Below, in pieces: positions 22,120 to 33,060 of a stretch of 64,000 nt of DNA. This stretch comes from Guadua angustifolia (taxonomy: Eukaryota; Streptophyta; Magnoliopsida; Poales; Poaceae): positions 18,008,463-18,072,462 of the forward strand of contig CM070514.1 of the NCBI GenBank assembly GCA_036346375.1, in the 5' to 3' direction. The translations under genes were made by a program, and so were the position numbers. Each line of letters opens with the position of its first letter. The first letter of the stretch is position 1. The notes under the pieces were generated by a model. The model ran no database searches. It was given only the letters and a program-made list of their open reading frames with translations, and was not told where the DNA came from.

Positions 22120-25100
22120 TCAATCTTGGTTCATTTTGGCGCTTTGGTACTTGCTGGAGAATGGAGGGATCATTTGTCCGATCTTGGCTACCTCCGCAGT
22201 CCTTGTTATGGAGGAATTACTGCTGTCCACAGAAGTTTGTTCATGGCACTTCACGGACATCAAAGAGAGCTTCTCTTCTGCAGAAAAGAAAAGCTGTTAA
22301 ATTTTGATACTTATTTGCCAGATTAAGTGCCAATAATGAATGAACAGACAAAGAAAAGCTACAACTTCAGATGCTTTCAACATCTCATATTTGGTTAATG
22401 GCTAGATGAACAGCATGCCAACACTCACCTTGCAGTGTTCCACAGTTAGCAAGCTTACAAAGATAGTCACAGAAATTTGTCAGTACACGCTTCTCTTGCT
22501 CTTCGAAAATGTCAGACACTTTCTCTTTTGTGGTTGAGGGAATTGCATCTGCAACTCTTGATGTCTGTAAAACTGCATCTTGCTCATTACACATCAGTGC
22601 CTGTGTTCCAGGAGACAAAGGTCTTTTGTTATCCTTCCGTCTATCAGAAGGGTCATATCTTAGCCTTCCTTCGCTGCCTTCAGTAGTAGGAACTCCAATT
22701 AAACTGTTTTCTGGTGAGCACACTTGTTGATCCAGTTCTTTCTGAACTGCTTGTCTGCCATGGTTTGTGAGAGAAAGGCAACTCTCGGCTCGATCTAATT
22801 TTCTTCTGTTGGTGTTTTCCTTAATACCTGAATCTCAAATATTAATATGTTTCAGAGAAAAATATTTCATGATAAGATGTAAACACATAATATGCATTTA
22901 TTGAGCATTAAATACTGCCATGAAATATAGCACAAGCAAAAAATGTTTTATACATGCAGATGTTCATCCGAAGATAGGAACAAACAATTATCCAAAGGTT
23001 CCCCCTTAATATCTTGCAAGCTCTTTGTTACTTTTATCAGTAAAACCGAGCAAAATTAAGAAGATCAATGGTGATGAGTATCTAACAGATAAAATGATAG
23101 GGACGACAATTACTCAGAAATGGATAAATAGTATGTACAGCAGGCAGATAACACTTCGAAATAAGTAGTCGGTTGAGCATAAGGACGAACTTATTTCAAG
23201 TCAGTGTATGGCAAAAATAATTACAACAAGTCAGGTGGACAAAGTAGCTGCCTGAAATAGTTATAAAAGATTATGAGGTAGCAAGGATAATGCGATCCCA
23301 TAATGTATTTCCAAGGAATCTCAATTAGGTATAGAGAACAATACCTAAAAATGGTTCGGCAGCTTGCCTTGACACTAGAATTAAAAGTTTACAGAGCTCA
23401 TTGACATCCTCTATCTGGATACTGTCTGCTAAAATTGGCCTTGAGGAAGACAAGAAATATATATATTAGATAATTAGACAATAAAATGAAAGAAGTGCAA
23501 ATGGGAAATTGGCTATAACCACGAAAGAATGTCACCTGTAAGTAACTTCGTGAGATCCTAATTTTACAGGACCTTTAGTATCTTCTGTAGGAACAGAAGT
23601 GACTGAAGACCAAACAGCCTAAAATGGACAAAAGCAAGAAGATATGTTAACAACCAGAGTTTCAACTTCTGGTTTACCTTCCATTTATTTATATATCCAA
23701 AAGATATGCTTTAACATTGAGTTCATAATCATCAATATTCAATCCACCTATCCAAAAGGCACCATATGTTCTTGGCTGCTACAGTAGATAGCCTTAAATT
23801 GCTTTGTAGATCGATATCATGAAAGCAGAAATAATGAGAATTATGAAAAGAATGCTGGAAAAGAATTACTTGTGAGGAACCATTGTTGCTAATGGGCTGA
23901 TCCCTGCCTAATGCAACCGTTGAGAAATTGAAGCCATTTTCTGTTGTATGAGAAAGGACTGCAGATGGTCCAACCATTCCATTTAAAGCAGGATTCTGCA
24001 CTTGCTGTAGATAGACACCACGCTGCTGGGTGATACGGCGAATTGATTTCCGATATTCATTACTCTCATAATTCTTGCAATCTGTACACTTGCAGTTCTC
24101 TGAACAGAGAACATTAGATTGAAAGCACTCGCAGTATTTCTTCAGACATTCTGATCTCTTGCACTGGCACCCCTTCGTGTGTTTACCCACAAGAGGGTTG
24201 TCTTTTTTGTAACTTCTAGCATAGGACGAATTTGATCATGAAATTTTATATGTAGATGGGGTAAGATGAGATGTACATCCATGATTTTTTTCAGAATTTT
24301 TTGAAACTTTTCTTAGTTGGATTGCACAGTGATTGCACGGGAGCCCTGATTGCACAGCAGTCGTTGCCAGCAAAATGTGAGTCAATCCTGGAAAAAGATA
24401 CATCGAGTCCTACCTCACGGTTCTGGGTTGCATGTGGGATATTCCCAATTTTGGGCATAAAGGCCGCAGGATTCCGCTCCAGTAAAGCACTGATAGCTTC
24501 GTTTCTTGCATTCTCATGACTAATGTTGTTACAACAGTTTGTGCAGTTGCAACCATTGCAGTATCTGCCTGATGCAAAACACAAACAATACCTAGAAATG
24601 CATTCAAGCAAAAGACTAGTCAGTAGGATTATAGTTTTAAAAAACAAGCCAAGTCATTGGCTTATAAAAAAAACTAAGGACCATCAGCTTTGAGACATGA
24701 GATTATGAAGGAAGTTCATCAGTAATGAAAGTGTTCAGAATATCAAATGCAGCAGCTCACTACTGTAATAACTCTAGGATAAACTATCCAGAGAAATTTG
24801 AGGGGGCCACGGGACAAACAAGAAAGATCTTCCAAAATCAACCTCCAAATGAAATTTGACAGTGTTTTTTTCCTCATTATTATTCTCTTTCATAATTTCA
24901 CACTAGAATTTGTGTTCTATACTTTGTGGTTGAACTGTTTGTTGAAAGTTTCCATCCTTATAGTGATTATAACAGTAAAGATGTCAAATATGCAATGCTA
25001 GTGAATGGAACTAGTCATTGTGGGTTGCTGTGATCAGTCATTTCTCTTGCACTGACATGATATTTTAACCCATATTTCATACTGAAGTCTAGAGTAGTGC

Positions 25101-26405
25101 CAAAGTTATAGCAACAACAAGTATGAATATTTAATCCAACATCAAGTCACATGCGCCAATGAACAAGCCACACGCGGTTACAAAACCACAGCTCTCCCTT
25201 CAGTTCCTACATAATTTCCCTCTCCATTTTTTTCACTTTCAATTTCCATTCAATATCATTGTTGAATAACCACTAATTGGAACAAAACAATAAAAGAAGC
25301 AGGCTCAAACATAGTGCAGGTACAACCAGGCAACCGCAATGAGATTTTCACAGGAAACAATATGGAGCAAGCACTAAATCCTAATGGGCTATATCTAAAT
25401 TACAAAAATGTCTTAAGGGGAGAAAACATCAACCAAAAAAACAACTGCAATATCAAGACAATTCTTATGCTGCACATTTTTTCGAGGAAAATTATTAGGG
25501 AACCTACAGCTTCAGACATTTCGAGTACTTGCAGTTGCAGTTTTTTGTCCTTGCCAGTATCCCATCTTTTGATTCAGACGATGTTTCACTCCATGGCTTT
25601 CGAGAATTCAGTATCCTGAAGAGGCCAAAAAAATTCAACAATCAACAGATTTGTCCCATGATGTTAAGGAGTTTCTACACACTGAAGGCAAACATTATGT
25701 TAATCATATCTTCCTGTGTCCAGATTTTCTCAATTAATTTAGGATATTTATAAAGATACTTGGGCAGGTGGACAAACATTTTGAAACACAGGATACCAAC
25801 TGTAACCTTTCTTCACACAAAAATTCAATGTAGAACCAATAGGAAGTCATCACTTTCAATTCCTTCGGCTAAACATGCCATCATTATATGCCTTGGGCCC
25901 CGCCGCCCGCGACCGCCCCCTGGTGGAGTGAGGGAGTGAACGAGATAACTCACACGCCTACAAAGGCTGCAGGTGTTGGCGACAGTACCGGCATCTCCAA
26001 CTTCGGCGACCCTAGCTTCAGAACTGGGGGTGCCTGTCGCAATGGGCGCTGCACCTGCAACTTTGGTGGCGTCAACTTTGCAACCGGCAATACCTCCAGC
26101 ACTGGCAAACCTCGCGGCAGCACAGGTGGAGGCCGCCGCACCTGCAGCTTCTTAGGTGGAGGCGGAGTAGGCAATGTCATAAGGTGCTTCCTGGCGATTG
26201 CTGTAGGCCATAGCACCGGAGGCCACAACGGCAAAGTGGGCTGCACTTTCAGCGGCGTCGGCCGACGGCGGGGAGGCGTTGTGGGCGGCCCAAGCGCAAA
26301 GGAGAGAGCCGCCGCTGTTGCAGCGATCTCTGGCTTCCCAGCATACAAGACAGAGGCGAAGTCTAACTGCATTGACCCCGGAGGAAGCTGCGACGGCTTG
26401 TCCAT
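22120..26405 (-). CDS. Tesmin/TSO1-like CXC (CPP/TCX) transcription factor, 8 coding exons, 599 aa
   Basis: Exons on the minus strand: 26405-25954, 25615-25508, 24591-24419, 24201-23870, 23618-23536, 23439-23345, 22827-22429 and 22277-22120. They sum to 1800 bases, and all phases join. Residues 1-150 are proline-rich. The first CXC motif is at about 177-209 (CNCKYSKCLKLYCLC, then CNGCNCTNCCNN). The conserved linker RNPAAFMPK is at 226-234 and the second CXC motif at 256-288 (GCQCKRSECLKKYCECF). The tail includes PLSPGTQALMCNEQD, typical of CPP proteins. The CXC pair binds zinc and CHR-type DNA (TTYGAA/TTTGAA) in the nucleus; plant members sit in DREAM-type cell-cycle complexes. Introns are GT-AG. 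The intron 3 acceptor (AAAAAAG before 24201) lacks a pyrimidine tract, but it was the only in-frame choice found. ATG at 26405 follows an in-frame stop. All exons except the 3-4 junction are well supported. Confidence 0.9.
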
Positions 26406-27590
26406 TCCCAACAAGTTCTTAGATCCGCTTGCGGCGCCAGGTTACAGCCTTGTTGGGTTGTCCCGCTCCCATCATCTCCCAGATCACCTGAGACATCACA
26501 GACAAAATTCAATTGGACATGATCAGCACTTAAACGTAGATGTGATCCACGAAGATCTCGGAACTTGGCAAAATCGATCAAAGAGACATGTAAAAAGATC
26601 ATCAGATGGAGAAACGAAGGAAACCACAGAGGATGCTCACTGATTTCCGACTCACTTGATCGATCAGAAAAGTGCAAACTTCCCCTCAAATCGAGAAATA
26701 AAATTTTCAACGACTGGCAAAACCTCAATGAAGATGTTGAAATTGATGATGAACTCCGAGATCAATGAGTTGGAAGCAACGAACTGCCTCCTAAGGTCCC
26801 AAACCCACAAAATCCATTCGATTCCACACAACCCCACCCCCTGTCAAAAGTCAAAACTAAGGAAATCCGGCACATATTTCGCGGAAAACCCACCAAAAAT
26901 CTGACCGATTCGAAATGAAATCACTGCGTACGAGCGACCAATCATGAACCAATAACCAAACCCAAAAAAAAAGATCTTGCAAACAAAAATATAAATCGCC
27001 ATCAAACCATCCCAAACCTCTCCGGACCGAAACTCAACAAAACGCAACAGGAAATCTGCAAAACCCCCCAACACAACCTCGAACTCCCATAATTTTGACC
27101 CAAACGCTCACCATCGATCAACCCCGAAGAGTCCTGACCTCTCGTGGCGCCACAACTTCCAACATTTCACCCCGAATCCCCCTAAGTTGCTCACAAGACG
27201 ACCAAACCCCCACCGCCGAAATGCTTCAGAACAGTACCTGATCCGGACCAAAAACCCAAAAAAAAAAAAAACACACACACATCAAAGGATCAGAATCACA
27301 GAAGAGCGGCCCGACCACGACACTCTCCCGCCCCAAGGCGTAACTTCTCAAAAAAAAAAAGGATCCCCATAACCCTCTCGCGGATAATCCCCGCCAAAAA
27401 CGCAGCGAGGTTTGGGCACAACCTTTTCTGAGACGCGCATGGGATCGAACCGGCCGGCCTGAGAGATCGGACGGTGGGGACCGGCCGGCGGCGGGTGGCA
27501 GGTGGCGACGGCGTCGTGGCGCGGCGGGCGGAGGGTGGTGCTTAGGCCCTCGTCTTGGGGGTTTTGCTCTGCTTTTGGTTTCGCTCCGTT
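26406..27590 (-). other. Probable 5' UTR (with intron) of the TCX gene
   Basis: Between the TATA box and the start codon lie about 1.2 kb without a conserved protein. A donor-like CAG followed by GTACTG near 27234 and an acceptor-like gtctgtgatgtctcag near 26494 would remove an intron of about 740 bp. A short upstream frame (MMGAGQPNKAVTW, starting near 26474) would lie in the leader. The splice sites are inferred only. Confidence 0.45.
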
Positions 27591-27615
27591 TCGAGGGAGA
27601 GAGGACGGGAGTGGG

Positions 27616-27623
27616 TATTTATA
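27616..27623 (-). promoter_or_regulatory. TATA box of the TCX gene
   Basis: The minus strand reads GATATAAATACC in a GC-rich setting, a textbook plant TATA box. It would place the transcription start near 27585, upstream of the TCX coding region. Confidence 0.65.
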
Positions 27624-27850
27624 TCTCCCGACGGCACCTGCTCTTTTTCAAACCGAGATCGTGTTGGACGGTTGGATCCGGGGCCGGGGCACGCATCGGA
27701 CGGTGGAGGATGGGAGCAGGCGTTTGGGGTTCTCGGGGTGTGGTTCGTCGGATGTCGTGGGGCATTCCCGGATCGCAGGTGACGTGACGATGGCTGCATG
27801 ATCCATGGCTTCGCGGAATGGCGGGTCCCTTTTTCATAGGCTCATAGGAT

Positions 27851-27858
27851 TTTGGCGC
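27851..27858 (+). promoter_or_regulatory. E2F-type binding site upstream of the TCX gene
   Basis: TTTGGCGC matches the E2F consensus TTTSSCGC exactly and lies about 230 bp upstream of the TATA box. E2F control of cell-cycle genes is well known in plants; its use here is an inference. Confidence 0.4.
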
Positions 27859-28121
27859 GGTGGATGGGTTGGTTCGTCCGGCGATTACTCCACTACGTGC
27901 TTCGCCGGACGTGGAGGCAACCTCTAAAGTTGTATATTGATATTGTGGAGGCACGGTTACTGTATTATACAGTGGTGGAACTAAAATTTTTTTAATGGGT
28001 GTCTTTGTGCCATGTCACTCGTTCGGTCTTCGTGTTGCCTGTTGTGCCGCCACTCGCTTGGCTCGTGCCGCGCCGTCGTCCGCCTGAGCCGCTTGTCGTG
28101 CTGACGCCTACCCAAGCCATC

Positions 28122-28905
28122 ATGCTAGTGCCCTCCATTGCCTTCCTCCTCCTGTCCCTCCTATCTGTGGCCATTGCAGCCATGGAGCCCGCCGAGAGGG
28201 AGATGTTGCTCCACATTATAGAGGTCGTCTCCTCCGACCGCGATTAGCGCTTGGCCAACTCTGACCTATGCAGCACACCATGCCTAGGGCTTGTTTGCAA
28301 GCCGGTGTCGCACCGCGCCTACATGTCACGCAGCTTGATTTCGGCGTTGAGCCCAACCCGATGTGCAAGGACGTGGCCACCTTCCCGCACCACGCCTTTG
28401 CATTGCCCACCTCCAGTACCTCTTCATCAACTGCTTCAAGAACCCGACCAGCACCACCGCACTCACCCTACCTCCCTCCACCAACCTCTTCACCTCCCAC
28501 CTGTAGCAGCTTAGCATCCACTCCAACTCGTCATTGTCCAGCAGACCGGCACGCTGCCGTCGCAGCTGTCTAGCCTCATGTTCCTCCAGGTGCTCACCGT
28601 CTCCCAGAACGCGCTAGTCCGTAGTGAGGTCCCATAGGGCATCGACGAGATCAAGAACTTGGTGCACCTTGACCTCAGCTAGACAGCTACAACTCTCTCA
28701 CCGGGTCGAACCTGAGCCGCATTGGTGTGTTGCGAAGCTTGGTCGGCCTCGACCTCAGCTACAACTCCTTCTCAGGACCAATCCCAAGCAGCCTCGGCGA
28801 GCTCGCCTAGCTCGAACAACCTCACCGATTACCACGCCGTCTGCAACGCCCGCGCCGTTCGCTTGGCCCACTTTCCACGGCCGTGCTGCTTGCCTGGCAA
28901 CCTAG
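28122..28905 (+). pseudogene. LRR receptor-like protein fragment (PII-2/RLP29-like), broken
   Basis: The frame opens at the ATG at 28122 with a hydrophobic signal peptide (IAFLLLSLLSVAIAA), then MEPAEREMLLHII and VVSSDRD, the start of grass leucine-rich-repeat proteins related to Piriformospora indica-insensitive protein 2. After a stop and frame changes come LHVTQLDFGVEPNPMCKD near 28320 and LPSQLSSLMFLQVLTVSQNA near 28565. LVHLDLS follows, and then LVGLDLSYNSFSGPIPSSLG near 28745, which are recognisable leucine-rich repeats. Several repeats are missing, stops are present and no transmembrane segment or stop region remains. Such proteins sit at the plasma membrane and sense signals. This copy is dead and probably captured by the flanking transposon. 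Confidence 0.7.
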
Positions 28906-28926
28906 GAGTAGCATTCTCAAAATTTT

Positions 28927-28955
28927 GGGGGTGCTGGGGCATACCCAGCACCCCC
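28927..28955. repeat. Perfect 12-bp hairpin
   Basis: GGGGGTGCTGGG (28927-28938) and CCCAGCACCCCC (28944-28955) are perfect inverted copies around a 5-base loop. It sits just inside the right end of the putative hAT-type element, so it is probably part of its subterminal structure. Confidence 0.85.
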
Positions 28956-29217
28956 CTAGTTCTGCCACTACTTGTACATGTGCTTAGGTCATTCAAGATG
29001 TGTGCAACATCTGGTTCTACAAGAAAAGAGAGGGGAGTTAGTACCGATGCCAACCATCAGAGCAAGCGATGCTAGAAGCAAAATCCCTAGAATTGGTGCG
29101 TACTCGTCGTCGTCAACTCAAGCTGAGCATATGCTAATCAAGTGCTCGCTGAAGCAATAGCGGCCTCGTTCCATCGCGCCATGGACCACTACCACTAGAT
29201 TGATCCTCGCCACTGCC

Positions 29218-29484
29218 CACTACTACAAAAAAGCTCGTATTAGACGTCTTTTCACAGACGGTTCTTCAAAACTATCTGTGATGATGGCCATCACTAACGA
29301 TTATACATTAAAACGTGTTATCATCACAGACAGTTCCATCCATAAACTGTCAATGATATACAGAGATATCATAAAACGGTTTTAGTATAAAACCATCAAA
29401 GATGGCACTTGTTGCTATCACAAACAGTTCTATTATAGACATGTCTATGATATGTGTTGGGCATTGGATAATCTCCATAAGAAC
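29218..29484 (+). mobile_element. CACTA element end with subterminal repeats, truncated
   Basis: CACTACTACAAAAAAGC starts at 29218, a standard CACTA terminus. It is followed by alternating copies of cacagacggttctt and aaaaccatc/tctgtgatga units up to about 29450. The element is then cut by the gypsy LTR. Similar units reappear at 47985-48065, so related elements are present there. Confidence 0.7.
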
Positions 29485-29978
29485 TGTTATACCCTAGTAG
29501 TCAGTTTTGGCCGACCATGCATGCTCTTGGATGGTGTCCCCAAGGAGGACCCTCGGATAGTCTAGCCGGCGGGTCCACCCGACCGGAGTAGGCCCGGTGC
29601 TCGTCCACGAGCACCCAAGCTCGCCCACGAGCACCCAAGCTCACCCTTGAGCATGCATGCAAGCTCGGGAACGTGCAAGGATCGGTCAAAGCTGGGGAAA
29701 TCCTCGAGCATGATCGAAAGATCGTGTTCACCCCACGACGTTTAAGTGGCAATAATTATGCTACAATCTAGGGCCGTTATGCCCACAATGGGAACGTGGC
29801 AAGAATCAAGGCTACAGTTACGGCCACGATTAATGCAGTAAATCGCGCATTATTAGGCTGCAGTTATTTCAAATATCTTATAAGCTATAAGAACCCCCGG
29901 TAAATCAGTAAAGGGGGAGACGGAAAAAAAGAGATAGCAAGACACAAAAGCACAGATATACACAAGCCTTCCTGTAAG

Positions 29979-30884
29979 TGATGCGACTTTGGGTCCCGAT
30001 CTTTCGATGAGAGCGATAACTTCGATTTGGAGGAATTGACTTTGACGATCCGACTACAACGTACGACGACGATGCGCCTTAGCAATCGCTAAACCAACTC
30101 TAGAGGGTTATTGATCTTGCCGTTAGCACGATCAACTTTGAACACGAGGTTCGATTCTGCATGCAACCGAAGAACAAGCAAGAACAATGGTAAAGCAATC
30201 TGAAATTGCGAATATGAATGAAAGATTGATAAGGTGGGGTTCGAAACAAGGAGCTTCTTAGGTGGTCATTGAGCACGTCTCGAAGACTCAAAATAGTAGC
30301 AATGGCTAAACTATCAAATAAACAAAACCCAAATGTAAAAGAACGGTGGCGGCTATATATATAGCGGCGGCCAGGAGGTGTAGGGCAGCCAAAACAGCGG
30401 TGGCCACCAAAACCCTAAGATACATGGGCCTTGGGCCCAAAAGAAAGGTGGTGCAGCACCCGAGATTTCTGTCCCATGAGATTCTTCTGTGATTTCCCGT
30501 CGCTCCAGAAGGAATTTGGCAATGGGACTAGATCCATTGGAAAGGTTATCTCGATACCTTTCAAACGGGTGGTCGCACGCTGAAAACGGAGTCCGGGAGC
30601 CCAAGTTATGTCCGTTTGAAGTACTGCTGCTCCTGGATGGCCGAACCGGACTTGTCGATGAATTGGGCTTGATCTTGGGCCTTCCTTGGCGCGTGGGCTG
30701 TCCTTGGTGGATGATATTGACGTGCTGGTCCAGCGAAGGTGGGTGGAAAGGCCTTGCTTCCAGATTAATCCCTCCAAGCGTCGTAGATGAAGTAGCGGCC
30801 GAAGCAGCGACCGTCGGGGACGAAGCAGTGATCGTAGGGGAAGAAGGGTCAGCGGTTGTATCCTTCGTTGTGATGTCCTCATCA
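29979..30884 (-). repeat. 3' LTR of the gag-only gypsy element
   Basis: It is 906 bp and nearly identical to 34712-35617. A long minus-strand frame enters it from the internal region (31363-30353). A plus-strand frame (30489-30905) also spans it, but that one is antisense to the element and is regarded as chance. Confidence 0.93.
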
Positions 30885-30899
30885 TCCTCCCCTTCTTGC

Positions 30900-31363
30900 A
30901 TTTGAGTCGTCCTCGACTCAAACTCACCATTTGGCACATCTTCAGCATAGAACAGTCTTATACAGGTCCTGCATTTATTTAAATAAAATAGTAGGTCCGC
31001 CTCTTTATATATTTTCAAGACATGAAAAACATTTAGAGGATTCACCTGATAATTATCCATATAGCTCAACACTTCTTTCCAACATATAATCGCTTGATGA
31101 GCGCTAGCACAATTCGATGCTTTCTCCCCTCTTTGAAGGAAAACCGTTCTCGGTTTTGGACAAGCTGGAAACGAAGCAACCAACAAAAAGAACGTGTACA
31201 CGGCGTAGATGTATATATCCCATATTTCATTGTTCTTTTGGATTAGCGGTGGTTTATTTTCAAAACAACACATGAGGAAATCAGATTTAAGCAAAGCACC
31301 TTTCCTCGCAATTCGCCATCGATTTGTGGTTATAAGTGAAGCATATAACATCAATGTTAGCAT
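30900..31363 (-). CDS. Open frame next to the 3' LTR, continuing into it
   Basis: The minus-strand frame is open from 31363 to 30353 (336 codons) and crosses the polypurine tract into the LTR. Before the LTR it contains two hydrophobic stretches (one is YAVYTFFLLVASFPACP) and then FESRTTQMQEGEDDEDI. That last motif, an ESRT-Q-EGEDDEDI string, is a common ending of polyproteins in Athila/Retrosat-like gypsy elements. It is probably the remnant of the original polyprotein C-terminus, with the LTR part read by chance. No enzyme motif is visible. Confidence 0.4.
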
Positions 31364-31454
31364 GATTTAGTTTGCAACTTGATTTGCAAATATAAGTAAA
31401 GCACATATCTATTTCGACCTTTGATAAAGAAAACTCATGTTTTGTGAGTCGCAT

Positions 31455-31964
31455 TCAATAACATGTTTTGTGGGCAAAACAAGTTCGCATCAAGTATGGC
31501 TCGTTCATGTTATCAAATTGTAAACAAGCAAAATCAAACCATTCCAATAATGGTGACACAATTTTCATTGGCTTCCACGCATCAACTACGACATGTTGAT
31601 TTGTAATACAAGTTAATGTACTAAAATTCGAACAATGTGGCAGCAAACTATGGGTATCACACATATTAGGAAAATTTGATGGAGCCTCAAATGAAACAAG
31701 TTGTTGCTTACAACTAGAAGTGCCCAAAATAGCAAGCTTCAATTCATCAAGTTTATCACAAGTTATGCATATTCTGTAAATAAGAAACTTGCCATCTATG
31801 CCATATTCACCAAATAAATTGAATTTAAAACAAGAGGCATTGGTGCTAGACAAAGACTTAAGAGATGAAATTTCAGAAATCTTGTCCATAGCACAAGTCA
31901 AACTAACGTGCTCATTCAACATGATATAGCACAAAACAGTGGTAGGGGATATTCTAGCTATCAC
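31455..31964 (-). CDS. Unrecognised 169-aa open frame in the gag-only element
   Basis: This minus-strand frame has no stop over 170 codons in otherwise stop-rich DNA. It is rich in Cys, Ser and Leu (for example CFKFNLFGEYGIDGKFLIY, then ICITCDKLDEL). I recognise no domain. It lies between the gag remnant and the 3' LTR, where pol would be in a complete element. It may be a replacement segment of this element family or captured cellular sequence. Confidence 0.4.
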   Translation of the reverse strand: MIARISPTTVLCYIMLNEHVSLTCAMDKISEISSLKSLSSTNASCFKFNLFGEYGIDGKFLIYRICITCDKLDELKLAILGTSSCKQQLVSFEAPSNFPNMCDTHSLLPHCSNFSTLTCITNQHVVVDAWKPMKIVSPLLEWFDFACLQFDNMNEPYLMRTCFAHKTCY

Positions 31965-32013
31965 CTCCTTATGCGTGAATCAGCACCACATGAGCAAAAT
32001 TATAAGCATGAAA

Positions 32014-33060
32014 TTAGTCATATGGTTCTACAATTGTGGCACAAGGTGGTAGTTCACAAGAGTTATGTATAGTAGGAATATACTCACCAATTTGATCCTT
32101 TTCTTGCTGTAAAATCAGATCTTTACCATGGTCATTAGTTTCCTCCTCAGAAGTAGAAATATCAAAACTTTCACCGATAACGCCGGTATTTCGCTTGTTG
32201 CGCCCCTTCTTCAAAAGTAACCTGAATAGCGCATGGAACAACAGCAATGTAACTAACCGAAATAGATTGGATTGTGTTAGTAGAATCATCGTCACATATG
32301 CTATCCTCTACTTCACTCAAATTTTCTTGTATTTCTTTCACATTCTCGCAGTGTATGCTCTCATTCGAGTTTGGTGCGAAGGCATGCCACAGAGTAGCAT
32401 TTAACTTTGTGTTAGCTTGAATTTTGGTTGATTGTCTTCTCAGATCTTTCTTTCGCTTCTCGTGAAAGATTAAGTAAACATGACAAAGTGTTGAATTCTT
32501 TGCAAGATATCATGATCTGAATGTTGAAATCTAGTCCAAAATAAAAGTTATTCATGCGAGTCTTTTCGGTCTCTTCTAACCCGAACGCAAAGATCTATGT
32601 TGAAATTCTTGGTAGTACTCATCCTTTGTTTTACTACCTTGTTTTAGATGTTGCAATTCATTTCAGTAATTGACGGGCAACATATGAAGGGACAAATCTA
32701 GCTCTTTAATTTTCTTGATTTTGTCCATGTGCTAGGAATGTCTGATTTTACTCATATAATCATTCCACCAAATAGCAGCAAATCCAGAGAATCCACTAGT
32801 AACAACCCTAACCTTATCATGCTCAGAATTTCATGTTTATCAAATGATTGTTCGATGACTAATTCCCATGTAAGATAACCTTCAGGATCATATTTATCAC
32901 TAAAAATGGGTACGGTAAACTTATTTTTGGTACATGTGCGATGCCGTTGTACCTTCCGTGGTGTTGAAGGTATGCTCGTGACGTTCTCTCAGATCTTGGA
33001 GTGTGAACTATCTCTTCTCCTAGGATCTTTGTTGGCCCAAGCGCCACGACGTTGAGAACC
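32014..33060 (-). pseudogene. gypsy gag (retrotransposon gag domain), frameshifted
   Basis: Read on the minus strand from about 32960, the sequence gives FTVPIFSDKYDPEGYLTWEL, which is the gag capsid opening F.IP.F.GKYDP..YLTWE. ELQHLKQGSKTKDEYYQEFQ follows near 32650, the classic Gag L-QG--S--EYY-E motif. A frame at 32295-32014 (SEEETNDHGKD) follows. Frames shift between these segments, so the copy is defective although the LTRs are young. It probably depended on proteins from other elements. Confidence 0.75.

Larger units (their letters stand above)
27970..28971. mobile_element. Probable hAT-type non-autonomous element enclosing a captured LRR gene fragment
   Basis: The left end CAGTGGTGGAACTA and the reverse-complemented right end TAGTGGCAGAACTA match at 11 of 14 bases and resemble the GTGGCGGAGC-type termini of some grass hAT elements. 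I could not find a matching 8-bp target duplication, so the exact ends and the superfamily remain open. Confidence 0.4.

Noticed and set aside
25888..26643. 251-codon plus-strand open frame
   Set aside because: It is antisense to the GC-rich, proline-coding first exon of the TCX gene. The minus-strand frame splices in phase to seven further exons, so this one is a shadow.
29485..29978. Independent gene between the CACTA end and the gag-only element
   Set aside because: The segment rejoins 35623-35830 when the insertion is removed and forms the LTR just before a gypsy primer site.
30489..30905. 138-codon plus-strand frame with a near-identical partner at 35222-35629
   Set aside because: The duplication is simply the two LTRs of one minus-strand element, and the frame is antisense to it.
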